Shown in pieces: positions 35,343 through 43,479 of a stretch of 46,139 nucleotides of DNA. Source of the DNA: Actinomycetes bacterium. Its GTDB lineage: Bacteria > Actinomycetota > Coriobacteriia > Anaerosomatales > Anaerosomataceae. The stretch's first letter is position 1. Each line of letters begins with the position of its first letter. The DNA lies in contig JAJFTR010000063.1 of assembly GCA_021372825.1 (NCBI GenBank), positions 1 to 46,139 on the forward strand, in the 5' to 3' direction. Position numbers and translations under genes: made by a program. The notes beneath the pieces are model-generated. The model saw only the letters and a program-made list of their open reading frames with translations, ran no database searches and had not been told where the DNA came from.

Positions 35343-35879
35343 TCAGATGTAGTCTCGGGCAAGCTCGTCGAGTGTGATGTGATCGGCTTCGACCGCGCTC
35401 ACCGCGTCCCAGACCTCGCGCAGCCGTGGACTCGTCGCTCGCGAGGCGAAGGTCGCGTAAAGCACGGTCGCCCGGTTCTCGCGGGCAAGCGATTCCTCGA
35501 TGTCGCTCGCCCACGACCCTGTGGTCTCTCCGGGGCTCAAAAGGTCGGTGGGGGCCGGTGTTCTCGCGAGCTTACAGAACACCGAGCAGTGCTCGGCCTC
35601 GATCTTTGCGAGCCGCTTGTACGCCGACCGCAGGGTGTCGTTGTCCTTGCGCTCGGCCATCCCCAGGTAGAACCGGGTGTTCGCGTGCTCCAGCTCGATG
35701 GAGGTCTCGAGGTCGGCGCGCTCGACCTCGGTGAGCATGACGTCGTTCACGGCGGCATCGTAGTCTTGAGGCGGCCCGAAGAACTCGGTGTGCGCTCCGC
35801 AGAAAGGACAGTTCGCCGGCGGCTCGTAGCCCAGGTACGTCTCGCCACACACCCGGCAGCGCCACATCTTGAGTCTCAT
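35343..35879 (-). CDS. Rubredoxin-like / rubrerythrin domain protein
   Basis: A 178-residue protein with an N-terminal rubredoxin-like iron or zinc site (Cys8, Cys11, Cys24, Cys27) followed by a ferritin-like diiron domain with ELEHANTRFYLGMAER, EAEHCSVF, ARENRATVLY and VEADHI helices carrying the Glu/His ligands. The domain order is reversed relative to classical rubrerythrin ('reverse rubrerythrin'). Such proteins usually reduce peroxide in anaerobes. It is transcribed leftward, convergent with the ABC permease. The DJ-1-like gene lies 19 bases upstream on the same strand, so they are probably one operon. Confidence 0.88.
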   Translation of the reverse strand: MRLKMWRCRVCGETYLGYEPPANCPFCGAHTEFFGPPQDYDAAVNDVMLTEVERADLETSIELEHANTRFYLGMAERKDNDTLRSAYKRLAKIEAEHCSVFCKLARTPAPTDLLSPGETTGSWASDIEESLARENRATVLYATFASRATSPRLREVWDAVSAVEADHITLDELARDYI

Positions 35880-35898
35880 GCGTGTCTCCTTCGCCTGA

Positions 35899-36411
35899 TC
35901 AGTGCAGTCCTAGCGCATCGGCTATCGCCTCGCCGAACAAGCGCGCGGCAGCCGGTCCGTTCGCGGTGATGACACGGCCATCGACCTCCACGGGCGCGCC
36001 TGTGAAGAGCGCGCCGTGCGTGATGAGGTCGGCCTTCTCGGACTCGAAGGCGGTCGCGCGCCGTCCCGCGAGCAGACCTGCGCGAGCGAGGATGCCCGGC
36101 GCGATACAGATCGCCGCCAGCACGCGCCCGTTCTCGCTCGCCGCCCGTGCGAGCTGGTGAGCGTGCGGGTCGTCGAAGAACACGCTCGCGCCATCGCCGC
36201 CCACGAAGACTACCGCGTCGTAGTCACGGGCGTCGGCGTCGGCGACAGCGATCGTCGCAGTCGCTCGCATGCCGAGTTTGCCTCGGCATGTCCCCGGCGC
36301 GACGCTTGCGGTCGTCACCGTGGCGCCACGCTGCTCCAGCACCGTCTTCGGGTGCTCGTACTCCTCATCGCGGAACATCTCGGGCGCGATGACCATCAGT
36401 ACGCGTGACAT
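35899..36411 (-). CDS. DJ-1/PfpI family protein
   Basis: A 170-residue class I glutamine-amidotransferase-like fold. The nucleophile Cys102 lies in LAAICIAPGILARAG (the elbow), with VVFVGGDGA before it. An acidic residue near position 17 may be the partner. Members act as proteases, chaperones, glyoxalases or redox sensors; the exact role cannot be told. It is paired with the rubrerythrin-like gene (19 bases), which suggests oxidative-stress or carbonyl detoxification (inference). The start is divergent from the GGDEF gene. Confidence 0.88.
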   Translation of the reverse strand: MSRVLMVIAPEMFRDEEYEHPKTVLEQRGATVTTASVAPGTCRGKLGMRATATIAVADADARDYDAVVFVGGDGASVFFDDPHAHQLARAASENGRVLAAICIAPGILARAGLLAGRRATAFESEKADLITHGALFTGAPVEVDGRVITANGPAAARLFGEAIADALGLH

Positions 36412-36423
36412 GTGTCGCCTCCA

Positions 36424-36454
36424 TTGGTACGCGGGGAGCCGTCAGCACTATACT
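36424..36454 (+). promoter_or_regulatory. Candidate divergent promoter region of the GGDEF/HD-GYP gene
   Basis: TTGGTA (36424-36429) and TATACT (36449-36454) have a 19-base spacing, which is long. Read on the minus strand, TAGTATAGTGC overlaps the same site and may serve the DJ-1 gene. It lies in the 89-base gap between the two divergent genes. Confidence 0.35.
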
Positions 36455-36500
36455 ACCCGGAAGAGGGTGTCGTACGCGGCTCGCGCGGGAAGGCAGGTCG

Positions 36501-38720
36501 ATGGAGCAGGACCTCACGGGAGACGCCTCTCACGCGTCCGTCACGGGCGAGCGTTCCGCCGCGGTCGCGCCTCTTGTGGCGTTGTGGGTCCTGCTTGTCG
36601 CTACGTACGTCATCACGAGCTTGGTCGAGGCGCGGTCCACCGCGTCAGAGGTCGTGCGCCAACTCGCGTACATCGCGCCGTTCGCGGGAAGCCTCTTCGT
36701 CGTGTCCGCGCAGCTTGCGCGGAGCAGTGGCGAGGAGAGACGCTTTTGGCGCTCGCTCGCATTCGGCATCGCGCTTATCACCGTGTCCGAGACGTACGTG
36801 AGCTCTCGCATGGTGATGGGGCTTGATCTGGCCGGTGGATGGCCGGCGCTGCCGACGGTGCTTTCTTCTTTCGCGGGCGTCGGTTTTTCCATCCTTCTCC
36901 TGCGACTGGCCGACTTTCGGATGCTTTCGCGCGCCGCGATCATGCGCCACATCATCGACATGGCGGGAGTCGTGCTCGTCGTCTTCGGGCTCGCACTCGC
37001 TACTGTGCTCGTGCCGCTGTCTCAACGCTACGCGATGGCCAGCGCCGCAGACATGTTGCTCGCGGCAGGCTACAGCGCTCTGGGTGCCCTCATCCTTCTC
37101 GCGGTCACGGTGGACTTCGCGAGTTCAAGCTGGCGGCGTTGGCAGACGTGGGAGCGCCAGATCGTGGCGGGCATCGGTGTGTACGGACTCGCCACCTTCG
37201 CGTGGCCGGCGTGGTACTTCGGGACCGTGCTCGACCCCGCAAGCCATGCCGACGTGGCCGTCGAGTTGTTGTGGATGTCGGGCATGGCGCTCGCCTTCGC
37301 GGCGTCCGTCACCCGGATGCGTTCGCCAAAGAGCGCTTCGCGCTTCAGCACGGTCCCTCGCATCCGGCTGATGGGGCGTAACGCTCTTGCGGTCGCCGTG
37401 CCTGTCGTGTTCACGGCGGCGGTGCCTCTGTTCGCCTATCTCGGCCGGAGTTCCGCAGCTTCGCCACCCATCGCCGTCGCGTATACGGCCGCCGCGATCG
37501 GCCTTGCTGTCGTGGTCGCTGCCCGGCAAGTGGTCGTGGCCGTCGAGAACGAGTGGCTCTTCAAAACGGCGGCGAACGACCCTGTCACCGATCTTCTCGG
37601 CCATCGCTACTTCCATGAGCGTTTGCAGGTGGACATCGACCTTGCGATGCGGCACGGCAACACGGTGAGCGTCGCGGTGGTCGATCTCGACGATTTCACG
37701 CGTGTCAACGACGTGTGGGGGCACGGTCGTGGAGACGAGGTGCTGCGCCAGGCCGCTCGGGTCATCAAGAGCGCGTGTCGCGCGTCGGACGTGGTGTGCC
37801 GCTTGGGTGGGGACGAGTTCGCCGTCGTCCTGCCGGGTGGCGGAAGCGACGACGCGAGCGCGTTGTGCGCGCGCATAAAGATGCACCTGGCCGAAGTGGA
37901 ATGCCCCGATGGGCGGCCGCTCACGGCATCGATGGGAGTGGCGGTGTTCCCCTACGACGCGACCGACCGCGCCGAACTCATCCGCAAGGCGGAGGGCGCC
38001 GTGTACTGGGCCAAGTACCACGGCAAAGACCGGGTCGTCGTCTTCGACGAGTCCGTGGTGGAGGCGCTGTCCGCCGAGGAGCGCATCGCCAGGCTCGAGA
38101 CCGAGACCGACCTGAGCACGGTGCGCGCCCTTGCGGCGGCCGTCGACGCACGGGATCCGCTCACGCAGTTCCACTCTCGCAACGTTTCGACACTCGTCGG
38201 GATGCTTGCGCGCGACCTTGGTCTGGACGACGATCGGGTGCGCCTGCTCGAGATGGCGGCCCTCCTTCATGACATCGGCAAGATCGGCGTCTCCGACAGG
38301 ATCCTGCACAAGCGAGCTCCGCTCAGCGCCGCCGAGCTCAAACATGTGCGCGAACATCCCGTTCTAGGCGAGCGTATCTTGTCCTCCGCGAACCTGGAGG
38401 AGATCCTTCCGTGGGTCCGTCACCATCACGAGCGGTACGACGGCACGGGCTATCCCGAAGGGCTGGCGGGCGAGGAGATACCTTTCGAGTCGCGGCTTCT
38501 TGCGATCTGCGACGCGTACGACGCCATGACGTCCGGCCGTCCGTACCGCTCGGCGCTCTCGCCCGGCGCCGCTATCCAGGAGCTCGACCTGTGCATGGGC
38601 ACTCAGTTCGACCCTGTGTTGACCGAGGCTTTCATCAGACTCGTGGGCAGGCGACGCCTGCTCAGGGCCGACGCGCGTTTTGAGCGCGCCGAGACGGAAG
38701 GCCTTGTAGGCGCCGACTAG
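36501..38720 (+). CDS. Membrane GGDEF and HD-GYP domain protein
   Basis: A 739-residue c-di-GMP turnover protein. The N-terminal half (residues 25 to about 345) has about eight to nine membrane helices. A GGDEF domain follows (GGDEF at 436-440, with RASD five residues upstream as the inhibitory I-site), then an HD-GYP domain with HDIGK (His590-Asp591), HVREHPVLG, HHHERYDGTGYP (from residue 641) and ICDAYDAM. Both cyclase and phosphodiesterase signatures are intact, so both activities are possible. The ATG at 36501 is preferred to the longer frame from 36405. Confidence 0.93.
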   Translation: MEQDLTGDASHASVTGERSAAVAPLVALWVLLVATYVITSLVEARSTASEVVRQLAYIAPFAGSLFVVSAQLARSSGEERRFWRSLAFGIALITVSETYVSSRMVMGLDLAGGWPALPTVLSSFAGVGFSILLLRLADFRMLSRAAIMRHIIDMAGVVLVVFGLALATVLVPLSQRYAMASAADMLLAAGYSALGALILLAVTVDFASSSWRRWQTWERQIVAGIGVYGLATFAWPAWYFGTVLDPASHADVAVELLWMSGMALAFAASVTRMRSPKSASRFSTVPRIRLMGRNALAVAVPVVFTAAVPLFAYLGRSSAASPPIAVAYTAAAIGLAVVVAARQVVVAVENEWLFKTAANDPVTDLLGHRYFHERLQVDIDLAMRHGNTVSVAVVDLDDFTRVNDVWGHGRGDEVLRQAARVIKSACRASDVVCRLGGDEFAVVLPGGGSDDASALCARIKMHLAEVECPDGRPLTASMGVAVFPYDATDRAELIRKAEGAVYWAKYHGKDRVVVFDESVVEALSAEERIARLETETDLSTVRALAAAVDARDPLTQFHSRNVSTLVGMLARDLGLDDDRVRLLEMAALLHDIGKIGVSDRILHKRAPLSAAELKHVREHPVLGERILSSANLEEILPWVRHHHERYDGTGYPEGLAGEEIPFESRLLAICDAYDAMTSGRPYRSALSPGAAIQELDLCMGTQFDPVLTEAFIRLVGRRRLLRADARFERAETEGLVGAD

Positions 38721-38728
38721 AACGCGGG

Positions 38729-38748
38729 CCGCGACTGGCGAATCGCGG
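38729..38748. terminator. Hairpin between convergent genes
   Basis: CCGCGA (38729-38734) and TCGCGG (38743-38748) form a six-base stem with an eight-base loop in the 34-base gap between the GGDEF/HD-GYP and polyferredoxin genes, which converge. No T run is seen on either side, so a bidirectional terminator is only a guess. Confidence 0.3.
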
Positions 38749-38754
38749 CGGTGT

Positions 38755-39960
38755 CTACTCGCCTGCGGGTACGAACGCCGCCGCCGCTTCCGGGTCTTGC
38801 CGGTAGATCTCGACGAACGTCCGTACGTCCTCCGGGCTGAAGCCGTAGACGCTCTTGATGTCTTTGATCGGCCGGTCCTGCTCTGCGACCGGCACGCCGA
38901 ACACCTGCTCGACGGTTTCGGGCGGTATCCCCGCCGCGTCCATGACTTCAGCCAACACGCTCGAACCCTTGATGAGACCGACATCGAAAGAGCCGTCCGG
39001 CGCGGGCGCCGTCTCTGCCACGCTTTGCGCGAAGGACGGAGCCGTCCAGTCGAAATGACCGGACAGCGTGGTCGCACCGACGATCAGCGCGAAGCCGGCC
39101 GCGAGGCCGGCTGCGGCCACGACGGGGGAGACTCGGCGACTGCCCGGCCCTGCGAAGGCGAGCGTGTCTTTCACGGGACACGCGGTCACGCACTCGCCGC
39201 ACGAGATGCACTCGGGGCTGTCCACCTTCTGGACGGCCGAGACGGTCACGTTCATCGGGCAGGCCTTGTCGCACGCCCTGCAGTCGATGCAGTTTGCGGT
39301 GGTGCGCGTGACTCTAAAGAGACTCGCCTTGGAGAAGAGGCCGAGAAACGCACCCATCGGGCATAGGTACTTGCAGAAGAAGCGGTCGTAGACGAACGAG
39401 CCCGCCAAAGCCACCCCCAGGACCGCTAGCCCTGGGGCGAAGTCGGTGATCAGATCCGCCGACGTCAGGTGCTGCCACGCGACCCATGGGTCGTAGGGGC
39501 GTATCGCAAGATCGGCGGTCGCCCATGCAAGTCCGATGAACCCCGCGAGCACAGCGTACTTGAGAAGCCGCGCGGGCCGGTCAAGCGCCGCCGGCATCGT
39601 GCGCCGCCCCCGCAGGACGCGATGGCCGAGACCCCCCATGAGTTCCTGCAGAAAGCCGAGCGGACAGACGCGTCCGCAGAAGGAACGCCGGGCCAGAAGC
39701 GCCATGGCGACCGTGGCCACCAGAAGGATCACCGAGGCGACCGCTACCTTCTTGAGCATGGCGCCAGTGGTGACAAGTGAGAAGAGCGTTTCCAGTCCGC
39801 CGAAGGGACACAGTGCGTCGACTCCGGCGGGCTTGTCGACTGCGAGCTCTTGGTGCAGGTAGCCCAGAAGCGTCATCCCTGCGAGTACCACGCTCAGTAC
39901 CGCCCAGCGAGTCCATCGTGCCCATCTCCTGGGTGTCTGAGGCGCCTTCTGATGCGCCAT
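38755..39960 (-). CDS. NapH/polyferredoxin-like 4Fe-4S membrane protein
   Basis: A 401-residue membrane iron-sulfur protein. It has a first helix at about residues 17-35, CPFGGLETL, a helix near 72-90, and FCGRVCPLG and FCKYLCPMGAF cysteine motifs typical of NapH/NosR-like proteins. Two ferredoxin clusters follow, CIDCRACDKACPM and CISCGECVTACPV. After another helix (about 282-302), the C-terminal 75 residues form a helical domain (GSSVLAEVMDAAGIPPETVEQ) seen in some Gram-positive relatives. The RBS GGAGG precedes the start. Likely moves electrons at the membrane; partners are unknown. Confidence 0.87.
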   Translation of the reverse strand: MAHQKAPQTPRRWARWTRWAVLSVVLAGMTLLGYLHQELAVDKPAGVDALCPFGGLETLFSLVTTGAMLKKVAVASVILLVATVAMALLARRSFCGRVCPLGFLQELMGGLGHRVLRGRRTMPAALDRPARLLKYAVLAGFIGLAWATADLAIRPYDPWVAWQHLTSADLITDFAPGLAVLGVALAGSFVYDRFFCKYLCPMGAFLGLFSKASLFRVTRTTANCIDCRACDKACPMNVTVSAVQKVDSPECISCGECVTACPVKDTLAFAGPGSRRVSPVVAAAGLAAGFALIVGATTLSGHFDWTAPSFAQSVAETAPAPDGSFDVGLIKGSSVLAEVMDAAGIPPETVEQVFGVPVAEQDRPIKDIKSVYGFSPEDVRTFVEIYRQDPEAAAAFVPAGE

Positions 39961-40073
39961 GATCCCTCCTCGTCTGGTGGCGCGGACGCCACGCGTTCCA
40001 TCAGGTCCGTTATCTTTCTAACGAACGGCTGTGAAGGCCGCGCGTGCGGGATGTGCGCGTCCTGTGAACGCCT

Positions 40074-41177
40074 CTAAGAGGCGTGTGTGTGCAGATAGGC
40101 AGCCACTCCGGGGCGATCGTCGAGGTGCGCGGCGACGTAGTCGATGGCCTCCACGGCGGCGTTGTATCGCTCGACAAGAGCGTTGCGCGCGGCGAGCGCG
40201 GTGTTGTACCGCTCGACGGCGGCGTTGTACTCGGGCAGAAGCGCGTTGTAGCGGGCAGGGTCACTGGCGCGCGCGTCGAGTTCTCGCTGGAGGCGTCGCG
40301 CCCGCTCTTCGAGGACAGTGAGCTCGCTATCGGCGGCTGCGATCTTCTCGGCGAGTGCAGCGGCGCGTGTCTCAAGATCGGCGACGGTGTCCACGATCCA
40401 GGCGACTTGGTGCGCCGAAGTGTACGTGGTCTCTCCGTCGCCGAGCGCGAACGTCTGAGGATCTGTGGAGAGCCTCGTGCCGTCGCCGACGTGCGCGGGT
40501 ACCATCCCCACGAATCCCGGCGCGGTCGTCTCAATGAGGGCATAGCCAGTGTCGCCGTAGGCGAGGGCGTCCGCGCGTATTCCGAGCGCTACGTGCTGCT
40601 CGGTGTCGAAGAGAAGCACTGCGACGTCATATCCTTCGCGTGCGAGCATCCCTCCCAGGAGCAGGGTCTTGTCGTCACAGTCACCCGCCCGCTGCACAAA
40701 GGTCTCCACGGGGAACTTCGGCGAGAGATCGCCAGGGTCGGTGCGGTACTCAAGCGACTGGACGAAGACGGTCATGAGCTCCACATAGCGGTCGGAGTCG
40801 AGCTTCTCGGCGTCGCGGATACGGCGCATCTGGCCGATGAGGTCCGAGAAGAACCCGTCTTGCGCGGGGTCGAACACGAATGCGGGGTAGTAGTCGCAGA
40901 TCCAGTCCGTCTTACGGCTATCTCCGAACCGGACCACGCTCTTTGGAGCCTGTTGGGCTCCCGCGTAAAGAGAGCCGTCGACACTCACGGTCACGTCCTG
41001 CTGCTTGCCTTCAAAGGTGAAGCTGTGGTTGACGGTGAGGTCGTCGGTGACCGTCTTGTCGAGTGTGATCGACGGGTAGACGACACCGGACGGCAACGAC
41101 ACGCCCGCGGCGCATCCCGCTGCGAGCACGAGCGTGGTCGCGAGGGCGAGTGCCGCCGTGCGGATGGAGCGCTGCAT
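40074..41177 (-). CDS. Transglutaminase-like lipoprotein with coiled-coil C-terminus
   Basis: A 367-residue lipoprotein: signal with LAAGC lipobox (Cys22), a domain of about 120 residues, then a transglutaminase-like (Cys-His-acid) core with Cys167 in RAGDCDDKT, His195 in EQHVALGI and Glu216 in ALIETTAPG. The final part (about 261-345) is a coiled coil, ETRAAALAEKI-like, followed by repeated YN...NAAVERYN units. Enzymatic activity is unproven; homologues may be proteases, cross-linkers or inactive. The ATG at 41177 follows a GGAGG site. The longer frame from 41279 lacks a site. Confidence 0.82.
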   Translation of the reverse strand: MQRSIRTAALALATTLVLAAGCAAGVSLPSGVVYPSITLDKTVTDDLTVNHSFTFEGKQQDVTVSVDGSLYAGAQQAPKSVVRFGDSRKTDWICDYYPAFVFDPAQDGFFSDLIGQMRRIRDAEKLDSDRYVELMTVFVQSLEYRTDPGDLSPKFPVETFVQRAGDCDDKTLLLGGMLAREGYDVAVLLFDTEQHVALGIRADALAYGDTGYALIETTAPGFVGMVPAHVGDGTRLSTDPQTFALGDGETTYTSAHQVAWIVDTVADLETRAAALAEKIAAADSELTVLEERARRLQRELDARASDPARYNALLPEYNAAVERYNTALAARNALVERYNAAVEAIDYVAAHLDDRPGVAAYLHTHAS

Positions 41178-41207
41178 GTGACCTCCAAGGAGTCGCAGGT
41201 CCCCACG

Positions 41208-41213
41208 AGTGTA
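41208..41213 (-). promoter_or_regulatory. Candidate -10 element of the transglutaminase-like gene
   Basis: On the minus strand TACACT (plus-strand 41208-41213) lies 17 bases from CTGAAG, a poor -35. It precedes the start at 41177 by about 30 bases. The same 136-base divergent region has CATACT at 41269-41274, which could be a -10 for the isomerase-like gene, also without a good -35. Confidence 0.25.
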
Positions 41214-41313
41214 ACGCGTGAATCGCGCGGCTTCAGCGTGTGACACGCCGGCCGGGCACGTGTTCGGGCATACTCTCACACAAGACAGCCATCAGCACAC
41301 CCAGGAGGCGAAC

Positions 41314-42558
41314 GTGACCGCTCGATTCGGATTCATGCCCGTGGCATCCATCCTCGTCAAGGACGAACAGCTGTCGTCGATCATCGGCCCGTACGAGACC
41401 GCGCTTCTCGCCATGGGCGGCGAGCGGTGGAACGAGGAGGATCTCACGCGTAGCGCGCCGGCGTTCTACGTGATCGCGACCGGCGGCACCGAAAGCCTCG
41501 TGCTCGCGCTCAACGCGTCCCGGCAACAGACGGCTCCAGGCGAGCCGGTGTTCTTGATCGCGCACCCGGGCAACAACTCGCTTCCCGCGGCCTTGGAGGT
41601 GCTCGCGCGCCTGCAACAAGACGGCGTCGCGGGGCGCATCTTCTACCTGCGCGACCCCGATGACGAGCGGGGACTGGCGCACATCTCCTCGGCCGTGGAG
41701 GACCTGGCCGTGCGGAGCGCTTTGCGCTCGGTGCGCATCGGCCTTGTCGGCGAGCCTTCGGAGTGGCTCGTGGCGAGCATGCCTTCGCCTGAGGTCGTGA
41801 GGCGGACGTGGGGTCCCGAGGTGATACCTGTCGCGCTTGGCGAGCTCATGTCCCGCATCGACGCGGTCGACCCGGCCCGCATCGAACCTGCCGTCCGGTC
41901 GCTCGCCGACGGAGCGACCGAGTGCGTGGAGCCTTCCGAGCAGGACCTTGCCGCCGTCGCCGCGGTACACGCCGCGATGCGCGACCTGGTCGCCGACTTC
42001 GAGCTCGACGCGGTGACGCTGCGCTGCTTCGACCTTGTGCTCGAGCGTTCGACTTCCGGGTGCTTCGCTCTTTCGGCGCTCGCCGACGAAGGCGTCATGG
42101 CGGGGTGTGAAGGCGATCTGGTGAGCACGGTCGGAATGGTGTGGACGCATCTGCTGACCGGTGAGATGCCGTGGATGGCGAACCCGGCGCAGCTCGACGA
42201 AGACGAGAACACGCTGTGGCTCGCGCACTGCACCGTACCGCGCAGCATGGTGGAGAGGTACCGTCTGCGCTCGCACTTCGAGTCGGGCCTGGGTGTAGGC
42301 ATCCAAGGCGTCATCCCCGAGGGCGATGTCACGCTCGTGCGCATCGGCGGGGCCGCGATGGAGGCCCTGTGGGTGGCTGAGGGCGTCATCACACGCACAG
42401 GCGACGCCGAGAACCTCTGCCGCACGCAGGCGCACGTCCGGCTCACCGACGGCGACGTGCGCGATCTTCTCACGGCTCCGCTCGGCAACCACATCGTACT
42501 CGTGCGCGGTCACCACGCCGATCGGCTGTGGGCGTGGTGGGAGACCATGCTGGCCTAG
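41314..42558 (+). CDS. L-fucose/L-arabinose isomerase-like protein
   Basis: A 414-residue protein of the L-fucose isomerase-like superfamily. The middle segment (TSGCFALSALADEGVMAGCEGDLVS followed by TGEMPWMANP and AHCTVP) and the C-terminus (GVITR..., CRTQAHVRL, GNHIVLVRGHH) match the catalytic and C-terminal domains of that family. The substrate is unknown. No sugar transporter or kinase genes are near, so a role outside sugar use is possible. The GTG at 41314 follows CAGGAGGCG. Confidence 0.75.
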   Translation: MTARFGFMPVASILVKDEQLSSIIGPYETALLAMGGERWNEEDLTRSAPAFYVIATGGTESLVLALNASRQQTAPGEPVFLIAHPGNNSLPAALEVLARLQQDGVAGRIFYLRDPDDERGLAHISSAVEDLAVRSALRSVRIGLVGEPSEWLVASMPSPEVVRRTWGPEVIPVALGELMSRIDAVDPARIEPAVRSLADGATECVEPSEQDLAAVAAVHAAMRDLVADFELDAVTLRCFDLVLERSTSGCFALSALADEGVMAGCEGDLVSTVGMVWTHLLTGEMPWMANPAQLDEDENTLWLAHCTVPRSMVERYRLRSHFESGLGVGIQGVIPEGDVTLVRIGGAAMEALWVAEGVITRTGDAENLCRTQAHVRLTDGDVRDLLTAPLGNHIVLVRGHHADRLWAWWETMLA

Positions 42559-42588
42559 AAGCGCCAAGTGAACGCGCAGCCGAGTCCT

Positions 42589-43479
42589 TCACCCGCCGTA
42601 TCGCGCAAGCGCTGTGGAGATGTCGCGGGGCTTCTCGGCGTGCTTCCACATCGGCCGGTCGAGCTGGGGCAGTCCGTCTTGGTACGTGAAGGACTCCGCC
42701 TCCTCGAAGAAGACTCCGATGGGCACTCGGCACTCATCGGGGGCGCACGTGAGCTCGTGGAACGTGGACATCGACAGGTCGAACGCCTTGGTGCGGCTCG
42801 TGGGGTCGTAGCCGGGCAGCTCCTCCAGTTTGTATACGCGGTCGCGGAACCATGAGAACGTGTTGACCTTGTTCCATGTGACGCATGGCTGGTAGACGTC
42901 TACCACCGAGAACCCCTTGTGGGTGATCGCACGCTTGTAGAGCTCCTTCAGGTGGGGGATGTCTCCCGCGAATCCGCGCGCCACGAACGTCGCGCCTTGC
43001 GCCACAGCCACTCCCACCGGGTTCACCGGCTCCTCCACCACGCCACCCGGGGTGCTCGGCGTCTTCATGAACTGGTCGGATGTGGGGGAGGCCTGGCCGG
43101 TGGTGAGGCCGTAGATCTGGTTGTTGTGGAAGATGGCGGTCATGTCGATGTTGCGGCGCACCGAGTGGATGAAGTGGTTGCCGCCGATGCCGTAGCCATC
43201 GCCGTCGCCCATCTCGACGACCACCGTGAGGTCGGGCCGCGTGAGCGCGATGCCGGTCGCAAGCGGTAGCGCGCGGCCGTGCAGGCCGTGGAAGCCCTGC
43301 ACGTTGTAGAAGTCGGCGCCATTGCCATGACACCCGATGCCCCACACCATCACGAGCTCCTCGGCGCTCAGGCCGAGCTCGGCGATGGCCTCCTTCAAGG
43401 CGCGGTACATCCCGAAGTTGCCACAGCCGGGGCACCAGGTGGGGGTGAGTCCGCGGCCGAGTTCGTCAGCGGTCGGCAT
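42589..43479 (-). CDS. 2-oxoacid:ferredoxin oxidoreductase subunit beta
   Basis: The thiamine-diphosphate subunit, 296 residues. ThDP/Mg2+ motif GDGDGYGIGGNHF, with Cys16 and Cys19 in TWCPGCGNFG and GIGCHGN as probable cluster or binding Cys. It abuts its alpha partner (43480-45240). In anaerobes this enzyme oxidises 2-oxoacids (2-oxoglutarate, pyruvate or branched-chain) to acyl-CoA with ferredoxin. The fused gamma-alpha partner resembles KorA, so 2-oxoglutarate is the best guess, but the substrate is not proven. Confidence 0.92.
   Translation of the reverse strand: MPTADELGRGLTPTWCPGCGNFGMYRALKEAIAELGLSAEELVMVWGIGCHGNGADFYNVQGFHGLHGRALPLATGIALTRPDLTVVVEMGDGDGYGIGGNHFIHSVRRNIDMTAIFHNNQIYGLTTGQASPTSDQFMKTPSTPGGVVEEPVNPVGVAVAQGATFVARGFAGDIPHLKELYKRAITHKGFSVVDVYQPCVTWNKVNTFSWFRDRVYKLEELPGYDPTSRTKAFDLSMSTFHELTCAPDECRVPIGVFFEEAESFTYQDGLPQLDRPMWKHAEKPRDISTALARYGG

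Noticed and set aside
40083-41243. 386-codon plus-strand frame opposite the transglutaminase-like gene
   Set aside because: The minus-strand protein has signal peptide, lipobox, triad and ribosome site. The plus frame has no recognisable family or start signal.
41233-42567. 444-codon minus-strand frame opposite the isomerase-like gene
   Set aside because: Composition is His/Arg/Asp-rich and it mirrors the isomerase frame; the plus-strand protein has family motifs and a ribosome site.
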